DNA from: Yamagishiella unicocca
Taxonomy: Eukaryota; Chlorophyta; Chlorophyceae; Chlamydomonadales; Volvocaceae
Length of the DNA stretch: 64,000 bases
Direction: 5' to 3'
Assembly (NCBI GenBank): GCA_003116995.1
Contig: BDSL01000023.1
Span: 496,001-560,000, forward strand
The first letter of the stretch is position 1. Every line of letters starts with the position of its first letter. A program made the translations under genes and the position numbers. Shown here one piece after another: positions 12,445-25,491 of the stretch. The notes beneath the pieces were generated by a model. It searched no databases, was not told the DNA's origin, and saw only the letters and a list, made by a program, of their open reading frames with translations.

Positions 12445-15400
12445 ATGGCGAGCACAGACGATGAGTCGGAACCCCAACTTAAATATGAATTGCTTGGTGG
12501 TGATGTTCGGGACATCCTTAGCAAGGAGCGTATAACATGCATTAGTCTATCGGAAAAGATTGTGGCCCTGGGAACAGAACAGGGTCAAGTCCATGTGCTC
12601 GACTATTCCGGCAACCAGGTGTGTAGGGAAGCGCTAGCGTCAAGAGAAGCCATAGATCCGGTTGCTCAATATGGATGAACTGCTGCGCCACATGCGGACT
12701 GGCCATCTCGCACGGCCAGCCGAGAGCCCTTGTCGCGGTCGCCTCAAGCCTCTTTCGCACCCAAGCAGCTGTAAATGAATCTTGTGGATCGAACTTTGGC
12801 TGCGACGCCTCCTTGTCCCAGGTTCGTCTGCTCAACCTCCACAAATCGCGCGTCAACGACCTTTCTTTTGACAAGGAGGCGGAGCACATCGCAAGCGCCT
12901 CCAGTGACTGCAGCGTCGTGGTGGGTAGCGCAGACACCTCACGGCGCACGGGGGGGATTGCCACGGGCCAAATCTGCCAGGCAACCTAAAATCCAGGGCA
13001 TGCCATGACGTGCCGTGCCCTTCCCCGTAGTAGCTGCACTTCCGACACACCCCCACCTCCTCTTGCGGGGGACTACACTCTCTGTTCTGCTCCGGAGACC
13101 CCTTGCCCGCATACGGGTACCTCCCAAACGCGCACTCGGACTCAACCATGGGAGTCCGAGCACAGGCCACCTGCGGTCTGCGTTGCATGCTGTGCTGCGC
13201 CGTGCTATGCTACGCTGCGCTGGACCGCGTAAACGTCTCACCCCACATCGGCACGACTTCGGTCGCACTGGCATAGTGTTTAAGTCCCTATGTTGGGCGC
13301 GCACCTCGCGATGGTTTCCGGAGCCCCAATTAACCACGCACGCCGCTGTCCTGCACTGCCGCCTCCGCCTCCGCATACCCCACACTCGGCGTCTCCCCCT
13401 TTCCCTGTTCACTGGTTCACTCACTAACCCCGACTCACTTCGACGCGGGATCGGCCTAGCATTACTGCGGAATTGGGGCGAACTTATGGGGGGCAGCAAG
13501 TGCACGGCGGTTGAAAGGGCCCTTAGCCGCTGGGCCCCGAACACGCGTCCAGGTCCTCTAGGTATCCCCACGTCCCCAGTACCCGAGAGGGCTGCTCTTC
13601 ATACGTTCTGTCACCTTGGTTCCCAGCGATTCCCAAGTACAGGACCAGCATCCCGTCCCGCCCCCGCCCCCCCTCCCCGTCCACTTCCCATGTCGAGTTA
13701 CCGGTTCTTTTCTGTAACCCCTCCCCGTCCGACCAACGGGTTTCCTCTCAAACCCCCATCTGTAATGATGCGGCTCCACCTACTTCCCTGCCTTCCCTGC
13801 CCGCCCTGCACCTCCCCCTCGGGCGCCCCACAGGTCACGAACCTCTACACCGACCAGGTGACCCGCCATGACTTCAAGTGGCCGGTCAAGGTGCGGTGGC
13901 GGGAGGAGGGGAGGAGGTCGACCGGGAGCGGGGCGGGAAATTCGTTGCCGCAGAGGGGGGAGAGGGGGCTTGGTGGCCGTCGATGGGTTCCGAGTTTGGA
14001 GGCTGCTAGAAAGAGGAACGTGTAATGGTAGCTTCAGTAGTATGAGGACACAGTACTTAACGTGGCATGAATTCTTTTCGCGTGATAATAATATCTGATT
14101 TGCTTGGCGAGGCCACCTCGTGCTTCCCTGTCTTATGTGACAATTCCTTTCTCTTATGTGCCATGTTGTTCGGAATTTTTCTTCTGCACTGCCATCTGGG
14201 GATTTGGTAATCCAGTCCATAGCCAGATGAAAGGGCTGACGGTCGCTTAAACAGATGTGGATAGCTGGATGGCGATTGGAATCGATCGCGCTTAAATAGG
14301 TCACTGACGACTTGCCGGCCGCAAGCTGAGGTTCGCACTCGCGCTCCAAAGCACGGCACTTACGAAAATTGTGCGGGCAAAAATTGTCATGTTATCTGCT
14401 ACGGTTTCGTTCTTTTGGTATACCTCGCCGACTTACGCCTTTGCGTCTCGAGTCCGATGTGGGCCGAGGTTGCGCGTTGTTTTCTCCGCTGTCCTACTTG
14501 CACGGACACGGAGTCGCGTTTTCTTGCTGCTTGGGCAAAAAATACCTTTGCAATTGCTGCTGGGTTGGCTGCATACGCCCACGGCGATTATCTATGCTAG
14601 GTCTATTGATGTCAGGACTGCCGGACTGACAGGTTTCGGCCGCTGCTGTTGCTGACAAGAGACGGCTGTCTCATGGCTCCTGTGTATCCTTCGTTCCGAC
14701 TGCAAAGACTCCGACGTTATGTTCGCAACCTTTTTGTATTTGTGTTCCGAGCCCGCCCACCTTGGCGTCCTGCGCCACATGGCCTAATTTGCACTTTATG
14801 CGGCAAGCGATTTGGCAACCTAAACCGCTACTACAGGCCGTTCCATATTCCGCGCATGTCTTTCCTACAACCTTATTGTTACCACGCATGAAAATGAGGA
14901 ATTGTCTAACAATTACACAACGATTTTCCGGGCCACCGGAGGCAACGACTTTTCTCGCCGCGACGCGCGGTTCTCTCGACATCTTCGTCTCCGTAAAACC
15001 GAAGCTTTCACTACGTCCTTCCAGGACATATACGTCTGCTCCTTTGCATAATAACAGCTGCCTCGGCAATCGACCTTTACCGTCCCCCCCTCCTCCACCC
15101 GCCCGCCCTGTAGGTGGTTGCCGTCGATCCCCGCCCCGCCGCCTCCTCCCGCCGAGCCTGGCGCGATCTTGTCACCGGCACCTCCTCCGGGGAAGTCACA
15201 TTGCACACTCAGGTAGCCGCTGGTGGGGTGAACCAGCGCTGCAGTGGGCCGCGAATCGCTGACCCACCCCACCCCTTGCTGCTCGAACCCCTTGCTGCTT
15301 GTTCGAGACCCTCCCAGACCGGCCCACATCCCGTCTAAACTTACCCCCCTCCTCGGACACGGGTTTTCCTCGCAACCGCCCTCCTCCCCTCCCACCTCCC

Positions 15401-18400
15401 TCCGTATCCTCCTCAAATCCCCTGTATCCTCCTCCCTCCGCTCCCTTTGCTGCATTCTTCCTGCCTCCTGCAACTGCCGGTCACCAGGGCTGGCTGGCCC
15501 GCGCCGACCAGCCGCTGGCAGCTGCAACCGCTCGCGATGCAGCGGCGGGCGGAGTGCTGGCGCTCAAGTGGAGCGGGGCGCTCGTGGCCTGGGCGTTCGA
15601 CAGCGTCGTATCGGTGCGGCTTGCAAACACACTCCAGCGGGGGCAGTGGCGGCCTAGCGCGGCTGCCGAGATTGCTCTAGGGACCTTGGCCGCAGGGATT
15701 TCGTCCTTCCCGTCGATTTGCGGCGATTGTGAGGGCAGGATCTGGGCAGGAGGGCCTGTGGGATCTGGGGGCCAGGTCGCCGAGCCAACCACCCCACCCG
15801 AAGTCACCCCCTCCCTTCCCCAACCCTCGACCGGCGGTGGCATGATGTACGGCAGGTGTACGACACCACGACCCACCAGCTCATCCGCACGCTCCGTCGG
15901 TACGACCCGCGCTCCGAGGCAGCGGTGGTGGCGGCGCCGGGGGCGCCGGCGGGGCCGCAACTCGCCGGGACAGCAGCAGCGGGACCGGCAGCGGCGGCAG
16001 CACCAGCGGCGACGCCGACGACGGGGACCTCCGGTCCCGGCACGGCGGGCGCAGCACCAGCTGCTGGAGGCGGCATCGGCGGCCTGAAGCGGTGCTCCCT
16101 GCTCTTCGCTCCCGACTCGCATCTGTACGTCGCTTGGAGCGACATCATCCTGGTGAGTGGCTGGGTGGTTGGCTGGGTGGTTGGCTGGGTACGGCACGTG
16201 ACGCGGCGACGTGCCCTCCCCTGTGTACGCTTTCCCCCTTGGCGCCGACCCTGCGATGCGGCCCGCGGGCCCCTCCCTGGCGCGAATCTAATTATTTCCT
16301 CACTCGTGTCTCCTTCTGCATCTCCGCCCGCATAGTCCTCAAGAAGCGACCGCCACCTCCCCCGCCCTCGCCTTGCTCGCGCCCAGGTTGCCAAGATAGG
16401 CTCCTACGAGAATAACATGGGCTGGCAAGCCCCGCAGGTTGAGCTAGTGGCGAGGATGCGGCTCGGGGAGGCCGTGCTGGTGAGAGGGTGGGGAGGTTGG
16501 GGGGGGCGGAGGACGAGCGGGGAAGAGGTGCCGTACGGCTTCTTCTTCCTGTAGGAAACAGGAAGACAAAGCTGAGGGACATCCAAGGAACAGCTGAATG
16601 CGTTAGGAGGGTGGACCCATTTCGCGCCCTTTAAAGACTGCCTGGGGCGACTGACCCAGTTCGTTTTTCCCATCGTCGCTTCATGCCGTGTGGCGTAGGG
16701 CGTGTCGCCGTACGGCGATGACGACCTCGCCGTACTCGTGTACCCCGGCGGAGCCCAGCTGGCGCCCTCGGAGCGACAGCAGCAGCCACAGCCGTCAGCC
16801 GAGCGGAAGGAGGACCCGGGGAGTGGCGGTGGTATCGCGGCCCCGGCAGGTTCCGGTGCGGAGGCGGAGGCGAAGGCGGCCGCAGCGGAAAGCGCAGCGG
16901 CGGCGGACGGAACCAATGGCGGGGGTGACGCCGCGGCCGCGCCTCCGCCGGACCCTCCGCCGGACCCTCTGGCCCCCGGCAGAACGCCCCAGGTGGGTGG
17001 GGTTGAGCGCAGCCCGGTGGGCGGATGCCAGGAACCCAGTGGGGGCGGCTCGGAGTCGGGCGTTGTGCCCGCGCTGGCCGCCCTGAATGGGCCTCCTGGA
17101 GCAGGCCGCTCGAAAGGCGACGATCATGGGTGTGCTGCTGGGAGTAACATCTGGGGTCTGGCTGACTTCCGCGCAGCGGTGGTATTTCGTAAGCGGGGGT
17201 CTAAACATTGCGTTGGGGGCTGAAAGGCACATCGCACAGCCTGCCGGAAGAACACACACGCGCCCATGAGCCGACCCTCTCATATCCGCGTCTCCCCACG
17301 CCATGACTGATGTGTCGTACGTTGTCGTATATTGTTTGCGCGCAGCTCGTCATCCTGAGCCGCTCCGACCACCGCGAGTGGGCTCGTGACTCGGTGCCGC
17401 TGCCCGCCGCGGACCGCTGCGGCCCCGCCGACTATCTGGGCCTCCTGCCCTCCCTGCCGCACCACCTGCACCTGCCGACGGCGACGCCGGTGGCAGCCGT
17501 GGCAGCCGCCACCTCAGCAGCACGACCACGTGGGCCTCCCGCCCCCCCAGCAGCAGCGGGGCCGACGGCGACGGCGGGCCCCGTACGCGCAGCTGTCGCT
17601 TCGGCCGCGGCGGGCTCCGAAACCACGAGGACGAGCAGGGATATCACGCCTCGCGGCAGCGGTGGCGGCGCTGCGCCCCCAAGCACAGGATCCGCGCCGC
17701 CTGTCGCCGCGCCTTCTGCTGCCGCCGCTGCCGGCTCCGGCGCTCCTGCCGCCGGGCCTCGCCGCCTGGTCCCCGTGTGGGTTGACGGGCAGGAGCTCAT
17801 GTTCTTCATCGCCGCGCCCATGGTGTGTGGGTTGTGTGCAGGGCGGGCGACAATCAGCGAGGGCAAAGGGGGCAAAGGTGCTGCCAGCACAGGCCAGCAC
17901 AGCACCAGAACCGACCAGCACCCCCCTTGCTAAGCTGTTTTGCACACGGGCACGACACCAGGAGCCACCTTAACGGCAGGCAGCCAGCGGCGACCCCTCG
18001 GCGACCCCTCCCTGGACCTCGCAGGCCATCGCCACCGCCCGGTCTCGAGACGCGTCCGAGCGGGTGGGCTGGCTGCTGGCGCGGCGGCGCTGGGAGGAGG
18101 CGCTGTCGGTGGTGGAGGACGCGCCGCCGGGCGGACTGGCGCCCGGAACGTACGACAGGTACGGCAGCGTACAACAGCAACGACGTAGCCGTACAGGGTA
18201 TCTCTCGGCCATTACTGCCCACGTTGCTGCGCAAGCGGAATTAGCTTAGCGGCTTTGCGGTAGGTATGACGCACGAGACTGTTGTGTGGGGGGGGGAGTG
18301 TTGGGTCGGCGGATTGACCGCTAAAAGCGCGCTCAAGGGCAAAAGCATCCTCTCATGCCGTGCGTCCGGATTCATGCCCTGGCTAACTCGATGGTGGGCC

Positions 18401-21400
18401 CCTCGCACGGCAGGGTGGTTGACGGTTACATCGAGGAGCTGCTGACGCGGCAGTCGTACGACAAGGCGGTGGAGCTGAGCGAGCGGCTGCTCAAGGGGGA
18501 CGCCAAGCGGTGGGAGAGGCTGGTCTACTTGTTCGCGCAGGTGACGTTTGGGGTTGCAAGAAAACCCCGTGGTGACGCTTGGGGTGGGGTAGAGAGTTCG
18601 CCGCTGGTCGACTGGGCGAGGAAAGGCAACATTAGCATCCCGGTTCCTACCCCTCTACCTCGCCCTCCCACACGCCCTCCGGCCTGATCGCCTCAACCCA
18701 CGAGCAGGTCCGTCAGCTTCCTAAGCTGGCAGCCCGCCTGCCCACAGACAACCCCCGGCTGAGGTGGGTGGGGGCTGGTGGGCTTAACGTCCATAATCCA
18801 TAAACCCTATAAGGCAGGAGATCCGAAACCCTTGTTTCAGACCCGAGATCCACTGCGGGGGTGGGGTGGTCCAGCTTCGGGAGGAGGAAGCGGGCGGTAA
18901 GGTGAAAGGCGGGGGCTCCCAGCATACACACAAAACACACCGGACGCGATCCGCCTCTCCCCTCGCGCGTCTCATGCCGCCGCAGGACCCAGGTGTACGA
19001 CATGGCCCTGCAGTCGCTCCTGACCAGCCCCGCCGACCACCCCGCTCTGCTGGCTCTCGCCCAGCGGTGGCCCCCCGGCTGCTACAGCCTAGCAGCGCTG
19101 GCAGATGCGGTGGCGGCTAGGCTGAGGAGGATACAACACCAAACACAGCACCCGCCGCCACCGCCGCCACCCGCGGCGGCCGCCCAGTCGCAGCCGCAGC
19201 AGAAAGGGCAGGCGGGGGCGGCGGCTGCGGCTGCGGCGGGGCCTGATGCAGGGGGGGATTGCCTGTGGCAGTTGCTTGCGTGGCTGTACGAGCAGCAGGT
19301 GAGGGGCTGGATGGGTGAGGGTAGGAACTGGGTGGGCGTCGCAGGAGGGGTGGAATGGGGGTCTGCGAGGCCGTGAGAAGGACTGGAAAGATACCGTACT
19401 GGTTTGCCTGGATGGGGCTGGGGCCTCATAACCTCCCACACCCTCCTGTTTAGCTCGCATCTGGTGCCCGCCCGGGCCCCATTGAACCACTCCCCCAGGG
19501 CCGCCCGGACCTAGCCCTGTCGATCCATCTGCGGCTGCGGTCGCCCTCCGTCTTCGCCTTCGTTACCCACCATGGCCTGCAGGTGGGGTCGAGGGGGCGG
19601 GGAAGCGCTGAGGGCAGCTGGGGGATGCGGCCTCACCCCGGGCCTCACCTCGTCCCATGCTCTGATACCTCCTCCCTCACTCCACAGGTCTACTTCGAAA
19701 GCCCTCACTCCGACCCGAACCGGAGCGTCTCCCCTTCCCTCCCGCTGCCTGCCCGCTGCCCGCCCCTCCTGCCCCGGTCTCTTCTGGACCGCCATCTTCA
19801 CCGCCTTGGTTTGTCGGCCGTGGATTCGCGGTTTAAAGAGAACCCCCCTGCCCCCGGCCCCCAGTCGAACCTGCTGGGCCGGGCCCCCGACCTGCTGGAG
19901 GTGGACGAGCGAGCCGCCCTGGCGCTGCTGACTGCGCACGCGGAGACCCTGCCGCCGTCCAACGTGGTACCCAGCATACAGGTGCGGGGGGGGGAAAGAG
20001 GGTGAACCCGTGACCCGATGAAGGAGGAGGAAAGGTGGAGTGGGAAGAGCGGCGGAAACGACCCTCCTGCAACTTGAGCAAACCCACTCACCCAAACCCA
20101 CTCACCCAAACCCACTCACCCAAACCCACTCACCCAAACCCACTCACCCAAACCCACGTCCGCAGGAGGCCATGCGCTCCCCGCCCTCTCCCTCCTCCTC
20201 CGGCCCCGAGGTGTGGCGGCGGCGGCTGTTCAAGTACCTGCAGGGGCTGTTCGCGGTGGACAGCTCCGTGGGCGCCGACTACCACGACCTGCAGGTGTCC
20301 CTCACAGCGGAGAACCAGCCCGCCAAGCTCATGGATCTGCTGGTGTCGTCACAGTACTATTCGCTGGAGGTGAGGGAGCGGCACTCGGTACCTTAGCTTG
20401 GGGGTCGGGGCTGGGAGCCAGCGAGGAAACTCGTGGACACGGCACAGGGGAAGAACGAGGGTTGCAAGGAAAACCCGTGTACGGAGAACGAGGGTGGGAG
20501 GGGGGATAATCACTGGATTTTGTTGTACTCGGAGGGGCTAACCAGTACGTGATGCTGTACTCAACACGTGAGGGATCTAATGACGACAACCTTGTATCGG
20601 CAGCTGAGGAGCATCGACGAAAGCTGGCAAAGAGGCAGGGCCGAGCGGCAAATGCATCACCTCCCTGCCCGGCCCCGCTCGGGGCACCGGTACTCCCCTC
20701 GTAGGCGGCGCTGGCCATCTGCGAGGCCCGCGGCCTGGTTTCGGAGCAGGTGTTCGTGCTGGGCCGCATGGGTAACGCCGACCAGGCTCTGCGGCTCATC
20801 ATCGACCGGCTGGGGGACATACCGCGGGTATGGACTGGAGGAGGGGGGAAGGGGGAGAAGTACCAGTGGTGGGTTGTTGGTGGTAGGGGGGGTGTTAAAG
20901 GTAATCCGCGGATAATCTGGGGGCGGGATATCCTGGAAGGCCTTACCTAACACCCCGCAACGCATCTCCCTTCTCTCTCCCAGAGGTCACGCGTGCGTTC
21001 CAGGAACCTCAACTCCGCTCTCACCCGCGCCTTGTCTCAACGGCCCAACCCCCAACGGCCCAACCCCCAAACTTCCGAAATCCAAACCTCCAAAGGCCAT
21101 TGACTTCGTGGTGGGCCAGCGCGATGAGGAGCTGTGGGGCCGCCTCATCGACTGGGCGCTGGGCAGCCCCGAAACCACGGGGGCGCTGCTGGACTGCATC
21201 GGCGGCTACGTGGACCCGCTGCTGCTGGTGCGACGCATACCCCGGGGCATGCGGGTGGAGAGGCTGAGGGACCGCCTGAGGGCAATCATCGCAGATTACA
21301 GGTACGGCAGTGGAGGGGCTCCAGGGAGGGCGGTGAGGAGGAGGGTTTCCCTGCGGACGAGCGGACGCACTGGACACGGCATCCGTAAAATGAGGCCCGG

Positions 21401-23019
21401 CCAGCCACGTATGCCGCGAAGCTCGTGTCCCTCGTCCGTCGCTTCCGGCCCCGGCCTGTTCCCATGCGTTTGTTTTCTTCCCCCGTGTCCTCGCTTTACG
21501 CTGTGTATCGTGCTTGCGCAGGACCCAGACGTCGCTGCGGGAAGGGTGCAACGCCATCCTCCGCTCCGATTGCCGGCATCTCTTGGCGAAACTGTACGAC
21601 GGCACGCGACGGGCGCTGCCGTACACGTACGTCCATCGGCCGGGCACGGGTGGCGAGGCGGGCGAGTGGTACAGGTACGGCGGGGTTGGGATAGGGTGGG
21701 ATCGGGGCCCGGGCGAACGGGTTTGGGGGGGCTGAACATGACGCAAACACATGTACCGTAGGGGAGGTCCAGGGAAGGAGCAGGCAATCAGTCAGTCGCT
21801 GACGCCCGCCCCACAGTAAGCCACATCTTCTTTCATCCAGTTCCCTTCTTTTCGCGCCAGGCCCCTTACCTTGCCCGCTTACCACCCCCTCCCCTTACCT
21901 TGCCCGCTTACCACCCCCTCCCCTTACCTTGCCTGCTTACCACCCCCTCCCTTCCCCTCACCTTCCCCCGCGCCTTCTCCGCACCCACCGCCACACCGTC
22001 GTCCCCGCCGCCGGCTCACCACGTGGCGGCACGATTCGGGACGGCTCCCTATGTGGTGGTACGACATGGCACGGCACGACGTGGCATGACGCGGGACGGC
22101 ACGGTGCGGGAGCCCAGGTGCGACGTGGTTCACGGCGGGCGACTGCAGGTCGTGACGGCCGCCGAGGTACCCTGGGAGGCCACCGCCCAGGGCCTGGGCC
22201 TACTAGGCCCGGGCCCTATAGCCTCGCCCCCCGCCTCCTCGCCGCCGGCAGCTGCAGCGGCCGCCGCCGCCGCCAGCAACCCGCTGCACCCCGACTTCGG
22301 CCGCAACTCCACGTCTCAGCTTGCGCCGGCGGCAACGGCGCCACTGGGCCAGGCGGCCCGCCCTGCCGTTGGCGGCACCCGGGTCCGAGGGGCTTCTGCG
22401 CCGGCGTTGAACCGGGCCGCGACGGCGCCCGCTGCGGCGTCTGGCAGCGGGCGAGAGGGCGCGGGGTTGGCGGAGGGGCTGCCCTGGTGGGCCCTTGCGG
22501 AGGGCGCCGCCGCGGCAGGGCAGCAGGCGGAGCTGTGGGTCGGATTCAACTTGGCGGCGGGCAGAGCCCGACTGGGCGGCGAGGTGAGCTGCGGTGGCGA
22601 GGGGCCGGATTGGGCTGCGTTCGTGCTTGCTTGCTTGCGGGTGGGTGGGTGGGAAGTGAGCAAACCCGTACACCGACACAGGAGAAAGGGTGAACATATG
22701 TACTAGTTGGAGAACGAACGGGCGGATGGGTTTGAAGCTCCGGGTATGTTGAGGCTGCCGCCGCACCGCCCCCCTTCCTTCGCTTCCTTCCTTCATGCCG
22801 TTCCGTGTGTTGCGGCTGCCGCCCGTGCAGGAAGGGCACTCCACACAACATGCTGGCGGCGGTGGTGGCGGCGGGCGGCGAGTGGGGTCCTCGGGCCGCC
22901 CAGGCCAGGTGGCGGGCGCCGTGATGTCAGGACCGGGGCGACCCGGCACGGGGTCGGGCTCAGCGCACGGCGCACCGGCTCTGGGGTCTCTTTGGCAGCA
23001 CGTGGCTACGCGCGTGTAG
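12445..23019 (+). CDS. VPS41: VPS41, HOPS complex subunit
   Basis: Vacuolar sorting protein 41, the HOPS subunit that tethers late-endosomal and AP-3 vesicles to the vacuole. Exon 1 (12445-12618) gives PQLKYELLGGDVRDIL and GTEQGQVHVLDYSGNQ, the family N-terminus opening a WD40-type propeller. Phase-consistent exons follow: 12822-12920, 13834-13890, 15114-15212, 15488-15607 (ALKWSGALVAWAFDS), 15856-16152 (VYDTTTHQLIRTL), 16387-16479, 16699-16992, 17346-17822, 18025-18158 (GWLLARRRWEEALSVVE), 18414-18540, 18708-18763 (LPTDNPRLR), 18986-19298, 19454-19582, 19865-19981, 20166-20369, 20705-20827 (SEQVFVLGRMGNADQALRLI), 21096-21301, 21522-21674 and 22118-22583. The later exons make up the clathrin-heavy-chain-repeat region. 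The last exon (22831-23019) is tentative; the usual C-terminal RING is not legible. The protein would be about 1,308 residues, longer than the roughly 1,000 of plant VPS41, because of Ala/Pro/Gly inserts in exons 6, 8, 9, 13 and 20. Confidence 0.92.
20089..20157. repeat. 14-bp tandem repeat in a VPS41 intron
   Basis: The unit acccactcacccaa is repeated five times without error in the intron before the exon at 20166, so it directly precedes the acceptor. Confidence 0.85.
21863..21952. repeat. 29-bp tandem repeat in a VPS41 intron
   Basis: A 29-bp C/T-rich unit beginning ccttaccttgcccgcttacc is present three times with one substitution, in the intron between exons ending at 21674 and starting at 22118. 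Confidence 0.8.
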
Positions 23020-23333
23020 TCGGGATGGTTCCGGAGCACGCTACCGAAACCCGTACATTGGATGGTCGGGTTGAAGGGATGTGGTTGGCTGAGGAGTGGG
23101 TGTGTGTGTGGCGGCTGATAGGACGGCGTCCCTGCTGGCGGCAGGCTGCCCTGGGCAGCGGGAGGAAGGGCTAGGTTGTGGCGCTTAGGGCACCGAGGAG
23201 AAGTCGCATCGCGGTAGGTACTCCCTTCTCTGCTCCCCTGCAAGCAGGGGGCCGGCAGCATCCCAATCGCGCGAGTCCACGTGGGGGCCACCTACGGGAT
23301 GACGGGATGGCTGCGCGTGTACGGTACTGTTAC

Positions 23334-23338
23334 TGTAA
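23334..23338 (+). terminator. Candidate TGTAA polyadenylation signal for VPS41
   Basis: TGTAA is the usual green-algal polyadenylation motif. This one lies about 315 bp after the tentative VPS41 stop codon, a normal 3' UTR length for these algae. No transcript evidence is available. Confidence 0.35.
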
Positions 23339-23339
23339 A

Positions 23340-25491
23340 TGCCCATGCGCGCCCGTGCTTTTGTCGTAGTTTCATGTAAACTTGTCTGCCAACAAAGGCG
23401 TGTCTTGGGTCGGAAGCGTCGTTATGCGCAGAGCGTGTAACGGTAGCCCGTATCTCCGCAGCTTCCCAGAAGCTCCCGTTGAACCTAGCCAGCCACGGTA
23501 TACGCAGGCACGAGCACCCGACGAGTGGCGTGGAATGGAGCAGCACTGGCCGACGGTGGTGGAGCGACCGGAAAGGTCCAGATCAGGGGCGGTGAATGCA
23601 AATGTTCCTTAAATGCGCGATTGGAGTGGCATTGAAATTGTCGGTGTGTTGAGTGGAGGGGGCCCCAGCAGGGCCTGGCAAAGAGGCTGAACCTAAATAT
23701 GAATGCGCACTTTCAGGCAATTTACGTAGGCAGGAATACCAAGCAGATGATTCCGGGTCCAAGTCCAAGGTATCAGCTGGAATTTAGCTTCCCGGGAAAA
23801 ACGACTTTGAAACAGCTTCAAACTGATGATCGAAACGCCACTAGGCGTGGCCATAGACGTAGGCTGTGGGCAGTTTTCAGATAAAATAACTGGTCATTGG
23901 GACTCCGATGTAGGAATAACCTGTTCGCAATGTCATAGGTTTGCGTCGTATGGGGCTCTCTTCGCGCCGTATCTGGCGTCATAGTGTGCCGCAGTGGCCG
24001 AGTGTCATCACAGTTGAGGGGGGCGAGCTTGATCAAGCTGTCGCCCTTCATATGTGACGGATAGGTACCATGCCAAGGTACCACCACAGTCACGACTAGC
24101 CATGGTTGCTAAGCACTGCCACAGGCCAAAAAGCCGCGGTAGTCTTTCCACCGGCAATAGTGTCACACTCCGAGTCACGTCATTCGGGGGATGCCGCCCT
24201 TTAGTCAATCTGACTATGAGTTGTAAGCATGATGTTGAATGTTATGTCCAGTCCAGCGGAGAATGAGAGGAAGTGTGTTATGGATCAGCGAAAGTGAGAA
24301 CCTGAAGCTTAGAGTTTTTTCAACCGTTAGCCAAATTTATGTAAATTGCTGTGCGATGCTCACTCTATGCCTTCTCACGACTATCTCCACGACAGGGACG
24401 TTCACGTGGATATACCCACGCCGCCAGGCCTGGTGAGGCAGCCTAGGTAGCTGCATGGTTGCAAACATGATGATGTCGCAACTGTGACGTCTTGTTGGTA
24501 TAGAAGCGAATCGTAGGTCTGGGGATCACCTGTGACCGTATTGAATGCCTGCACAAAGTGAGTTCGTAGTTGTGTTCTAACATATGCCGAGCGTCATGCA
24601 TGCATGCGAAGGTACCGCGGTGAGGGTGAGTGGGTGAATGGCCAGTTTCCCCAAGGAGCACGTTAATACGTTAATGCTTTCAAGGGCGCCACCTAGCATA
24701 CGTATCTTCCTACAGCAACCGCGTACATCCAATCGGGAGGGGTGCATCGAAACCAATTTGCGCACGTCATATGTATGAAGACGCATGGATCACTCTGATG
24801 ACAGGATGGTGTTCGAACATGGCAACATGACAAAACGTCAAAACGTGCGCAGAAAGTCGCATGTGACGACACGCATATCACATGCACACTATCATTTACG
24901 CTGTTCAATTCAGGTAAGGATTGTTGTAGGCCGTAATGCGTCTTTTAGCAATCCCGTGCTGTTCCGGAAGATTGTCACGGAGTGCGGGAAGCAAGAAGCA
25001 CACCGGTATGCGCATGCATGACGCGTATCAACAATGAAGCATATTGGTAAGTAACTACAGGGCAATAGAGGATTTGGATTGTTCTTGACGGATTCCGACA
25101 TATGGCAGTAAAAATGGCTGTCAAAAAGCGTCCGTGCGTAACGGAGGTCATCTGAGCGCAGCCCCATGACTTCAGACCAAGTACATTCCTACTTAAAAGC
25201 TAAAAGTTATACACAACCTAACCTCAACCAAATGAATTCCACAGTCCGCCAAAATCGTATGCCGCATGAAAAACCTTACTCCCGTTATGCCGAGCTAGTA
25301 CAGCATCATCAGCCAAGACACCTTCAATCTGCATGTGGGGCAGAGGCTTTATGGCGACGGTAGTGCATAATTGTTGATACTCGCACGGGCGCTCGTCGCC
25401 AAGGGTCCCGTTCATTGCAGGAGCATAGCTTCCCGCCTGTTGCAAGTCGAGTAGGGTAGCTTTATTTTTTCAGTACCTTCCTTTCTCCTCC
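23340..25491. other. Intergenic, no gene recognised
   Basis: About 2.1 kb between VPS41 and the AP2 gene. Base composition is clearly less GC-rich than the flanking genes. Only short open frames without recognisable motifs or codon-like bias are present on either strand. The last 60 bp before the AP2 start (a T-rich run then ttcctttctcctcc) presumably form its 5' UTR. No tandem repeats or tRNA-like structures were seen. Confidence 0.6.

Noticed and set aside
22203..23291. 362-codon minus-strand frame over the end of VPS41
   Set aside because: Pro/Arg-rich composition typical of the antisense of Ala/Gly coding sequence, no recognisable motif, and it overlaps phase-consistent VPS41 exons.
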